Source: Pyrocephalus nanus (taxonomy: Eukaryota > Chordata > Aves > Passeriformes > Tyrannidae). Taken from it: a stretch of 64,000 nt of DNA. Numbering within the stretch: the first letter of the stretch is position 1; the number at the start of each line of letters is the position of its first letter. Both the position numbers and the translations under genes were made by a program. Shown piece after piece: positions 1-29,852 of the stretch. Under the pieces are notes generated by a model, which made no database searches, was not told the origin of the DNA, and was given only the letters and a program-made list of their open reading frames with translations. The stretch lies in contig CM076268.1 in NCBI GenBank assembly GCA_038380795.1, positions 20,563,001-20,627,000 on the forward strand, read 5' to 3'.

Positions 1-1929
1 ATGCCATGGAGACACAAAATTTTTTGGATTCTGCTACACTTATGGAAAGTGCTCCCATCCCTGCCTGCTTAACAATGAAACAGCCATATTCCAAATCCAT
101 TAGAATCTACCCCATGAGCAATTTACATAAACACTGCCTTATTTCTCTTGTTACCTCAGACTTTTAATATCATATACTGATATCTCAGTCTTAAGAGCCG
201 TTGGAGAGGAGCAGTGAGAAGCAGCACATGCTCATTCAACAGTAATAGCTGGGTCAGGAGGAGGGTGTTTGTTGACACCACCTTACTCACGTGTACTAAG
301 CCAGGCTGATTGCCCTTGTCTGCAAGACTGGACATGAATCTTTTGCACACTTTTAAAAGACATGTTTTACAAAGCTTTCACTGCATCAAGTTTGTGGATG
401 TTAGATATAGGAATGTCATCAAAGAGATGGCTAATTAATTACCATTCTGTCATTTATTTCTGATGACTTTTACCAATAAATGGGGAAAATAATATTCTAT
501 CCCTAAATTGCAACTAGTTGAACACAGAAATACACTGCGCACACAAAGGCAAATAAATACTCTTCTAGAAGCTAACAGAGCCCCTCTCCTGTTGCAGGGC
601 ATAGCAAGGGGTCCATGGGCACATGGACGTGGATGCAGCCACGGCAGCTGTGGTGGGAGGGAGGATGAGGGTCGCTGCACAGCAGCACAGTCTCTTCCTG
701 CCAAAATGAATGAGAGTTGTGATGCTGAGCCATCCACAGGGAACCACAACTCCACTACGCACATGCAAATCCCTTCCTCCCCAGAAAGCTGGCAGACAAA
801 GGTGCTGGGTAGAGCAGGAAATGGCTGACACAAAGTTGTCTGATTTAAATGATAATCTGAGGTAAGGTGGAGTACGTCTGTCTCACAATTCTAAAAATTA
901 TTGTAATAATGTTACCCAATAACATGAATGGATGCAGGAATGAGATGGAACGTTTGTGTTCTATTACGTATTTTACTGAGAGGCTTATTTTTTTCTTTGG
1001 ATAAGAGCCATATATTTGTTCCTCACAATTTCTGGGCAGCAAATTTTTTTTTTTTGGGGGGGGAGGGGTTCTTTTTAAGTAGTAGAGGTGTTAACATTCA
1101 TATCTCAGACAAAATCTTTGCAAGTGCTCAAGTTTTAGTTGCATCTTTGGAATCCCTGCTTCCTGCCTGGAACTGATGTTCGGAGCCACTGAATTCCAGC
1201 TTCGATGCCTTCCTGTTATCATCTAGGTTATTTTTCGACTTTTAATGGTATAGTTTGGAAAGCACCTTATGTCTCACAGAATTAAAGGTGCTTTAGAAAA
1301 TAAAGGTTTTCTCTGTTTATTTGCTGTGATGCCTTGAGAATACTTGCTAGTGAAACAGAAGCTTGAAAAAGCCTGCATTCAATTGCCACAATGCCAATAA
1401 AATAACTTTATTAGGGGTTAATAACATTCCTCCCTGCTAACATTCCCTCAAATGGATGCAGCGCTGTCTCCAGTTAACCTCTAAACTATGCATTGGAGAG
1501 CAGAATCACTTTGCCATAAACCATATTATGACATCCAGAATCGGCCTGTCAGGCTTTGGGAATGAGAAGAATGCCATCCACCTCAGTTATTACTAGACAT
1601 GTGCTTCTGTTTTTTCTTTCCTCCCCCTTCCCAGGTCTCTTTTTAGAACCAGGAGCGCCGGTCACCGTGTGCATGGAGCAGGATTAAACAGTGATCCATC
1701 TGACAGGCGCGAACAATTACCAGCACAGCACTCGAAGCGATAAGCCCGGTTATTTTGACAGCTTGTGAGTTATTTAGGTGAAGCGAAAGCGTTTGTTTTC
1801 GGAACACTGGAAATATTTATTTTAACGCAGTCTCTGTTTGGGGAGAGTGTTTTCCGTCGGCTGAGGAAGCGCAGCTCCCCCCCAGGTTTCCAGAGTTCCG
1901 CTGCCCTCTCGTGGCACAGCCAGCAGTGC
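1..1929. other. Region upstream of HELLS, no gene recognised
   Basis: AT-rich single-copy-looking DNA. Short open frames on both strands (the longest 127 codons, at 450-833) have no recognisable protein family and are open on both strands at once, so they look accidental. AATAAA-type hexamers occur near 473 and 1397, but there is no visible gene end to attach them to. A T/G homopolymer run lies at about 1043-1066. Confidence 0.6.
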
Positions 1930-2307
1930 CCAAGGAAGTCCCCAGGCCCGTGCACTGACAGAGCCGACCAGGCGGGGCCATGTCCCGCTGTCCCGGTGCC
2001 CATGGGCACCGGCGCCGCTCCTGCAGGCGGGAGAGGCTCCGGACAGGATCACGGCTTGGAGAAGAGCCCGGAGATCTTCGAGTACAGCCTGTGACCGAAG
2101 ACCACCACGCCAACTAGACCATGACGCTCAACGCCACGTCCAGTCTCTCCTCAAACACCCCCAGGGGCGGTGACTCCCCCCCGTCCCCAGGCAGCCCATT
2201 CCATCGGGAGCGGAGCAGCCCATGCCGTTTATCCCGCCGCGCCCGCCCGTGCCAGGAGCCTGCCAGGACCCAACATGGCCCCGGCGGGACGGGGGGGGAA
2301 AGGGGCA

Positions 2308-2368
2308 TCGCGAGAACGGCGCAGCCTCTCGCGCGGCTTGTGCAGCGCGCGGTTTTTGCTCTCGCGAG
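2308..2368 (+). promoter_or_regulatory. Pair of TCTCGCGAGA-type promoter motifs
   Basis: TCGCGAGA at 2308-2315 and TCTCGCGAG at 2360-2368. The TCTCGCGAGA palindrome is a known core element of TATA-less CpG promoters in vertebrates. Each copy here is one or two bases short of the full palindrome. They lie 50-110 bases before the HELLS start codon. Confidence 0.5.
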
Positions 2369-2418
2369 GCGGGCGCTGAGGCGGCGCGCGCGGGAGCGGC
2401 GGAGCCGGAGCGGGGGCG

Positions 2419-23013
<20,595 letters not shown>

Positions 23014-23455
23014 TGTGCAAATGTGGCCTCTGGGTACTCTTGCAGATCTTCCAGAGATGTCACTTACACGTATTGATCCTTGATGCTGACTTTGTTTATG
23101 GCCTCGTTCAAATCCCTTGTGTTCTTCCAGTGAATTTTAACACGTTCTAGAGTATAATGCAGGTGATAGTTTGTTGTAGCTTTAGTAGACTCTCACAAAG
23201 AACTAAGAAAATGAGCATATTTCATGTTTGCAGCTAGTTCTTGTGCTCAGTGGTAAAACCTGGCAGTTTGTGTAAAAAAAAAAATCTTCCTGTGGAAGTC
23301 CTAAAACACCGTTTGTTTTGGTTTAAAATATGGTGTTAGTTATGGTGTTATTTGGGAGAGAACTTGCGCCTTTGTTCAAGCCATTTTTGTAGCTTCTGTT
23401 TTTAACTTCTGCTAATTATTTTGGTTAAATAAATATCTGTTTTGTTCTAAAGGTC
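23014..23455 (+). other. HELLS: HELLS 3' untranslated region
   Basis: Runs from the stop codon to about 20 bases past the AATAAA at 23428-23433. T-rich, with no other open reading frame of note. The exact cleavage site is inferred. Confidence 0.75.
23428..23433 (+). promoter_or_regulatory. HELLS: HELLS polyadenylation signal AATAAA
   Basis: Canonical AATAAA in TTAAATAAATATC, followed by a GT-rich stretch (TCTGTTTTGTTCT) that suits a downstream element. First canonical signal after the HELLS stop codon. Confidence 0.8.
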
Positions 23456-23544
23456 TAGGGATTTTGGCTTCTTAAATAAGCGAAGCTTATTTTGTGTCCA
23501 TTAATTCACACTTTCCTACTCATTTAGCACATTACTAATTTCAC

Positions 23545-23905
23545 ATATGAAAACCAAACCAAGCCCCCATTAGCATGGCATTGCTGGATCCACCACTTGC
23601 CTTTAGGTGAAGAAATTTTTCCTGATAGCAATCTCAGCATTTCCTGGTGCACTTTGAGGCCGTCTCCTCTTGTCCTGTCATTTGTTACTTGGGAGAAGAG
23701 ACCAACACCCACCTTGCTACAACCTCCTTCACACAGTTGTAGAGAGTGAAAAGGTCTCCCTTCTCCAGCAACACCCCAGCTCCCGCAGCCACTCCTTGTT
23801 AGAGCTGTGCTCCAGCTTCACCAGCTTCTTGCCCTTCTCTGGACACTCCAGCACCTCAGTGTCCTCATCATGAGGGGCCCAGAACTGCACCCAGTATTGG
23901 AGGAA
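23545..23905 (-). repeat. CR1 LINE fragment
   Basis: The reverse strand reads as the 3' portion of a CR1 element: TGGGTGCAGTTCTGGGCCCC near 23900, then GCTGGAGTGTCCAGAGAAGG, and the AAAAATTTCTTCACCTAAAG block near 23610. The terminal ATTCTAT repeat is absent, so its 3' end is truncated. It lies just downstream of HELLS. Confidence 0.85.
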
Positions 23906-24431
23906 TCAGGCAGCTTCTAAACTTCCTGCTCTGGTTTGTGAAAATGTCGAGCTGTCATTAGAAGCTGCAGTCGTGGAATTGCAGTTGGAGCTGTCACAAT
24001 TGCAGTTGTGCTAGTTATGCCAAGGTATAGATACCATGGAAAGAAAAACCCTACCTTATCAGACTACAGAAACTAGTTTTCACTCACTTCATGATCATTT
24101 TTGCTCTCCACAGAGCAAAATAACATTCTGTTGGCCTTGTTTACAGAAAGTTATTTTGTAATAGAGATATTTCACCGAATCTCTCTGAGAGGACAGCTAA
24201 ATTTGCTAAGTGAATGAGTAGGCTGGCTTTGACCTTTGTCTGTTGCAAGCCCTGTTTTGTCACTACTTGCTGGAAACAAAAGTTTCTAACTTTTCTGCTC
24301 AGTAACTTATTAGCCTGAATAATACAAAGTCCAAGGTGTGCAGTCTCCAGGTGCACTAACATACACTATGCTACTCTCCACACAGCCTTTAGTTCTAGTG
24401 AGGACCTATACAAGATTTAAGAGTAAATGAT

Positions 24432-24755
24432 TGTGCTGGTTTGGGCTGGGGTAGAATTAGTTTTCTTCACAGTGGCTGTGTTTTGGATTTGTGCTGAACG
24501 CAGGGTTGATAGGAGAAAGATGTTTTTGTTATTGCCGAGCAGGGCTTGCACAGAGCCAAGGTCTTTTCTGCTTTTACTGCCATGCTGGTGAGGAGGCTGA
24601 GGGTGTGTGGGAGGCTGGGAGGAGACAGCTGGGGCAGATGACCTGAACTGGCCAAAGGGATATTCCAGACCGTATGGCATCATGGTCTCTATATAAAGTG
24701 GGGGGAAGAAGGAGGAAGGGGGGACATTCGGAGTGATCTACCCTACTTCACCTGC
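24432..24755 (+). mobile_element. Endogenous retrovirus LTR, 5' part only
   Basis: Opens TGTGCTGGTTTGGGCTGGGG, then GTGTTTTGGATTTGTGCTGA, TTGCCGAGCAGGGCTTGCAC and CCAAAGGGATATTCCAGACC, the same U3 blocks found in reverse in the LTR at 61759-62342. A TATA box (TATATAAAG) lies near 24690. Similarity stops after TTCGGAGTGAT, so the R/U5 end is lost. Sense orientation relative to HELLS, in the gap between HELLS and PDLIM1. No retroviral gene is attached. Confidence 0.82.
24690..24698 (+). promoter_or_regulatory. TATA box of the truncated LTR
   Basis: TATATAAAG in the position expected for the U3 promoter of this LTR. Whether it is active cannot be judged from sequence. Confidence 0.5.
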
Positions 24756-27700
24756 CTCTGCAGGGCAATGTGGTGCAAAATAAAAAAGCTCCAGCACAAC
24801 TAGGATTTAGTAACAGTTGCTGCCTTCTTCAAAATACCTAAACTAGCATTAATGCTAATGGTGGTAGCAGCAGTGAAATGGAGAGTTTAATCACTGTTTA
24901 TCAGCGTGTGGAGCTTGATGTGATTTAGACTTTGTGGAGCTGTGGCTGCTTTTCTAGCCCTCCTTCAGAAAGTGAAAGCAATGCATATTTTTTGCTTGCT
25001 GCCAGAGAGGAGCCCCATGTCTTCATCCCTATTTTTTTTTTTGGCTCCAGAAGTACTGCAAATATCAATGATTAAAGCAAGCATGGCGCCTTCTTAGCAC
25101 AACCTTGCATTTCTTATTCCTGCAGTCAAGAATTCTGTAATGACTGTACTCGCTACACACCTGAGCTCTGAAGGGGCCTTGGTGTTCTGAATGCCTACAG
25201 GCAAAACAGGGCATGCCCCAAAAGGGGCTGGTGTTTCAGAAAGCAGCCTGTCTTCCTGCAGATGGGTGGTGGGGAACACCACAAGGAAATGCAGTAATGA
25301 AAATGTGATGATCCTATGGGTTGGGGGTGACTGGTGTTAACAAACTGTTCTATGTGAAATAATGTCCCCCTGATGTTCGTTAGAAAGTATTTCAGTGGAT
25401 ACAAGACAAATTATTGAAGTATAGATTATATATCCTGGCGATTTGGAAGCAGTGCTCCTGTCCTCTCTGCACCCAGATACATCCAGCTCTTGTTCTTCCA
25501 TCTTCTTTGTGAATGTTGGAGTTCTGAGATCAAAAGCAGGAAATGTGGGATCTTGGCTTGCTCATGTGTTGCTACTGTGTGTCTATTTACAAGTTTTCTT
25601 TTTCCCCAGTTTTTCCAGGTGATGACAAGAAACTGTGTGGTAAACTTATGTTAGAATATATTTAATGACATTTTACCAGCACTCAAATGTACTCTGTACA
25701 TGCCAGCACTCAGGTATTCTTACTTACCTGCCTCAGCAATGATGTTTGAGCTGCCAAGACCCCACCTTGACAACCACCTGAGCCATTAGCAAATGAAACT
25801 TGAATGTGAGAGCTGGAGCAACTGGCCATGCTGCTCAGTGCTGTTTTGCTGGGACAAGGGTCGTGCTGATGGTGTGGGCTGTGAGAAGGGGACAGTGAGA
25901 GGGAGGTCAGTCTTGAGGATAGTGTTGGGGTTTTTAACCCATTTCTGTCAGTTTTATCTCCTGGGATCAGCTCCATCAAGTCACTGCCACCAGCAGGGTC
26001 TTTTTAACTGTGTAAACAGGTTTAAAAATAGTGATTCCTGTTCGGGTCAGAAGAGAGATTTGCGGCTTTCCCATACAAATTCTCTTCTCCAGTCTGCCAT
26101 GGCCTGCAACTCCTGCTGTGGCTGTGTCATGTGAAAGGGGCTCCTGCCAGCCATCAGGGAGCAGCAGGGCACAAATGTCTACTGGACAAGGAAAAGGGTA
26201 GATGTGGCAATGGTGGGGAGGGACCTCAAATGGAAACCCAAGTAATCAATCAGTGTTAAAAATGACAGATTGTGCTGCACTGCCTCCCTTCATGAGACAG
26301 TCCGGGATGCTCAAGAGATTATAAACTACCCAACACACTTAACATAGGAACCTCCTATGTATTTCCTACATTGTTAACCTCTGAAGCAGGCAGCTCAGTG
26401 TGGTTGCAAGGCATGAGTGACCCCATTTAACCTATTTTGCTATTGTTGACAGACCGCCGCTGCCAACTGTTAAACTCCAGAGGAATTTGGAAAGTCAGAC
26501 CACAGTGAACACTGCAGTTGTCAAATATTGTCCTGAATCATAAAAAATGAATACATTCCTTTTCTCAGCCAGCTACAGACGAGACTGATCAAAGTCCTCC
26601 CCAAGTAATGAATGTGAATTGCCTCAGCTAACCCGTTCCCACAGTAATAAACTGGATCAACACTGGCATCCATGTTAGAAACCTACACTTCCAGAGCTAT
26701 CCTACAAATCTTTTGTAGTTCCCGACTCCTACGTCAAGCCCCACACAATTGGTGTTTTCCCAGCACTGCTGCCAGCAGGAGCTTGGATAGGTGATAAAGC
26801 ACCGGCCCTGGACAAAGCAGGGCTTGTTGCCTGCTTGCAGCTCAGCAGCTTGCAGCTGGGGTGGGGAGGGTGGGGGAAATGCCAGGCACGGCTCAGGCTC
26901 TTCTGTCCTCACCCCCAACGTGAGAGCAAGCTCAGGAGGTTATCTGGAACGAGCCCTCTTTTACTGACGGATGTTTGTAGTGACCTTGCAGGTGCTGGTG
27001 GGCTCAGCCCCCGCTCTGGGGCTGGGACACAGAGCACCAGATGGCCTCGGCAGCCGGAGTTTTCCTTGAGCCAGCCTGCTGAGAGAGCGCAGTGTGGAGT
27101 GTGCAGTGCTGGGAACAGCCATGGCCCCACAGCAGGGCCTGAGACTGCTCTGCAATGCAGCCAGAGCAAATTGTGCCTACAGGGTTCTCCTTCAGCCCAC
27201 AGGTCTGTGCTTTCAACCACTGCACTGGCCTATTGTCCAGTCTGGCGCACCAGCGCTGCAGCACGGAGAGCCTTTGCCTACAGAACTGTGCTGCAGAGGG
27301 GAGGGAATTAACCACCATTAGCAGCAGTGAGGGGAGATGTCATCCCTGAAGGCCAAAAAACCCCTCCACTCTCACCCTGAAAAACAAAGCCGCTTGTCTT
27401 ACTATCTGTAGTTTCTGCAGCTGTCTGTGCAGACGTGCCATTGCACAGAGAAGCCAGGCTTCTCCAGGGAAGAGCTGGACAAGGAGTTTGCTGGTTGAGC
27501 TCTGGCATCCTTTCTTGCTTGCCACTGCCCATAGAAGGAGCCTGTGGAGATGAACTAAATTTAGCTGGGTTGGTGAATTATTCCCCTCCCCAACATGCCT
27601 AAAAGCTGCAGTTTATCTGAACAGCAGGGGCCTTACAGCCTTGGCGACAGGTCTGCTTTACCTCTCAAGAGGATTGGGTTTGGCGCTGTGGTTTGAGTTT

Positions 27701-28449
27701 GGGTTCTTTGTTGTGATTTGGTTTAGTTGTTTTGGGTCTTTTTGAAAGGCAGCTGTGCTGTGGTGAGATTCACTGTGAAGGAGAGGAAACAAAAGGCACA
27801 GCAGCACAGCATTTCTGAAGACAGCCAGAACTTTCCAGGACAGGGACATGACCCTGTCTGCAGCTGCTGCAGACTCACCCACTAACCCTCTGCTTGCCAG
27901 AAAGGGCCTGTATGGGGTTACAAACCCTTCTGTTTTCAACCACTGGCAATTAGTTTTAAGGGAAAGATGGTGCTACATCTTAGAAACCATTTCTTTTTAT
28001 ACCATTAGGAACAGCCAGCATCTCATTTAGAGGTATTTAGAGAAATAACCACTGCGAACACCTCTGTGCTATATGTGGGTGGAGGTTCTGCTGCTCATGC
28101 ACCATCAGCCCCTTGTCCATTGCACAAGGGGCATGTGCTCCCCTCTCCACATCAACTCCAATGGCACCCTCCAGCAGCCACGCACAGCAGCAGCACAGGG
28201 GGGTATTGCCTTGGGCAGCCACAGCACCAAGGACTGTCCCAAATGTCTGCAGACACAAACAACTATGGCTATGGGGTCTACTCTGAATTGGATGAGGTAT
28301 GTGCAATGGCAAGAACCACCAGCCTGCACCCAGGCCCAAGGGGGAGCCAGAACAGGGACTGTGGCCACTCAAACCTTCCCCTCTTTGCTCAAGGATTTCC
28401 TGGTTTCCAGCAAGCATTAGTTTTCATGATTGATCTGTCTTGATACAAA

Positions 28450-28594
28450 AAAATAGGCCCCGAAGGACTCGCAACCCTTCAACTCAAAGCTACCAAAACC
28501 TCAACCACTCTCCACACCGGATTAGTCAAAACATAGCTAGGATCTTTCACACTGTTTTTATCATCATCCTATCTATGTACAGAACCAATCACTG
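28450..28594 (+). pseudogene. MT-ND5: Mitochondrial ND5 C-terminal fragment (NUMT)
   Basis: Translates, with the mitochondrial code, as GPEGLATLQLKATKTSTTLH then TGLVKT, the last part of NADH dehydrogenase subunit 5. A TAG at 28534-28536 replaces the tyrosine codon normally there, and the frame shifts about 25 bases later. Not functional. Confidence 0.88.
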
Positions 28595-28934
28595 ATGGCA
28601 CCTAACCTACGAAAACATCATCCACTCTTAAAAATAGTAAATGACTCTCTCATCGACCTCCCTACACCATCAAACATCTCAGCCTGATGAAACTTTGGCT
28701 CCCTCCTAGGGATCTGCTTAATGAGACAAATCATCACGGGCCTTCTACTAGCAATACACTATACCGCAGACACTTCTCTAGCCTTTACATCAGTCGCCCA
28801 CACATGTCGAAACGTACAGTTTGGATGACTTATTCGAAACCTTCACGCAAATGGAGCATCCTTCTTCTTTATCTGTATCTATCTGCACATTGGACGAGGA
28901 TCTTACCTGTATAAAGAAACCTGAAACATAGGTG
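28595..28934 (+). pseudogene. MT-CYB: Mitochondrial cytochrome b N-terminal fragment (NUMT)
   Basis: Starts at the cytochrome b ATG and reads [20 protein letters not shown], later [20 protein letters not shown] and [20 protein letters not shown], with TGA codons for tryptophan. It covers roughly the first 115 of about 380 residues. Codon 44 is AGA (28724-28726), a stop in vertebrate mitochondria, where threonine is usual. Four residues after HIGRG are deleted. It stops abruptly after the KETWN block. Confidence 0.93.
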
Positions 28935-29288
28935 AACATTTTTTCACAGAGCTAAATTTGTCACTGCGGGGAACGAAGGGACACCTGGGTGATGCAGTAA
29001 CAGGAAACACTGACATGTCTGGTCTCATCATCCTGAAGCAGTGCTGGACACACAGGCAGCTCTTGGCTGCATTGCACAAGGGAGAAGCCACCAGTGCCAC
29101 CCTGGTCTGAGGCCTGGCTGTGCCCACCTGGCCCTTGCTGGGTGCCAGCAGGCAGCTGCTCACAGCCAGACCAGTCTGACTTAACTTTGTAAATCCCTCC
29201 CATTATTCTCCAGGATAAACACAGCCAGGCACTGGGCACCTCTTCTGCTGCCCAGGGAACCCCAATCCAGTGCACAAAGAAAGAGCAG

Positions 29289-29308
29289 AAAGCGGAAACT
29301 TCCGCTTT
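29289..29308. repeat. Short perfect inverted repeat
   Basis: AAAGCGGAA-AC-TTCCGCTTT: 9-base arms around a 2-base centre. On the PDLIM1 strand it falls at the predicted cleavage site. Each arm also holds a GCGGAA core that resembles an ETS-factor site. Confidence 0.7.
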
Positions 29309-29665
29309 GTGGATTCACCCCGTTTATTGAAGGCAAACAGAAGGCAAAAAACAGGGACACAGAGGAGTTGTAATCTGACTTTGGCTTCTGATTTTCCTGT
29401 GTGATTGACAGCATAGAGGAGGGAGGGAAAAAAAAAAATCTGTGTATTAAAAAAAAAACCCAAAGAGTGAAAGAGGGGATGAAAAAATGTTGGAAAATTA
29501 GTGACATCTTGTGAACAGATGGAGGATTAATAATGACAAGGAAATCCAAAGCCATGCCGAGCATTCCTTATTGCAAACAAGATTCTGCATGGGGCAGGGA
29601 TAATGCTTTCCAAGGAAAAGCAGCAAAGGATAAACCATCCACACTGGCTTTGTGAGCAGCACGGT
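29305..29665 (-). other. PDLIM1: PDLIM1 3' untranslated region
   Basis: From the PDLIM1 stop codon to about 15-20 bases past the AATAAA signal read on the minus strand at 29328-29323. Contains A- and T-rich homopolymers around 29,430-29,460. The cleavage point is inferred. Confidence 0.75.
29323..29328 (-). promoter_or_regulatory. PDLIM1: PDLIM1 polyadenylation signal AATAAA
   Basis: TTTATT on the + strand, read as AATAAA on the PDLIM1 strand, about 340 bases after the stop codon. A 20-base hairpin-forming inverted repeat starts 14 bases downstream, at the expected cleavage position. Confidence 0.75.
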
Positions 29666-29852
29666 TTACTTTGGGAAGACAGTGACCACCTCGTAGCCCT
29701 CTGGGGGAACCACCCGCTCCCGCGCGTGCTTCTCACAGTAGATTTGGTCTTCCACGAAGAAGTGTCCTTTCTGCTTGAGATTGGTGCCACAGTCACTGCA
29801 CACGTAGCACTCGGGGTGACGCTGCTTGTCCCGGATCTTCACAAACATCCCT
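29666..29852 (-). CDS. PDLIM1: PDLIM1 exon 7 (rest of LIM domain and stop)
   Basis: Encodes [20 protein letters not shown], then [20 protein letters not shown] and the tail [13 protein letters not shown], with TAA at 29666-29668. The remaining six LIM zinc ligands are present. Acceptor TTCCCCAG. Confidence 0.97.

Larger units (their letters stand above)
28450..28934 (+). pseudogene. NUMT: nuclear copy of mitochondrial ND5 end and cytochrome b start
   Basis: About 485 bases of mitochondrial protein-coding sequence in the order found in bird mtDNA, ND5 followed directly by cytochrome b, both on the + strand. Tryptophans at conserved cytochrome b positions are encoded by TGA, which is a stop in the nucleus, proving mitochondrial origin. 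Sequence on both sides is ordinary nuclear DNA. Damage is light: a stop in the ND5 part, a small indel near the ND5 end, an AGA codon, and a 12-base deletion in cytochrome b. This suggests a fairly recent transfer. Confidence 0.93.
23456..29304. other. Intergenic gap between convergent HELLS and PDLIM1
   Basis: Besides the CR1, LTR and NUMT listed separately, I recognise no gene. The segment 24756-28446 has several open frames of 60-158 codons on both strands in GC-rich DNA around 26,800-27,350 and 28,040-28,440; they overlap one another and match no family known to me. No cytochrome P450 haem-binding motif was seen, although the human counterpart of this gap holds CYP2C genes. Confidence 0.65.

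Noticed and set aside
26835..27311. 158-codon + strand frame with overlapping minus-strand frames in the intergenic gap
   Set aside because: GC-rich DNA open on both strands at once, no start context, splice pattern or recognisable family. Not evidence of a gene.
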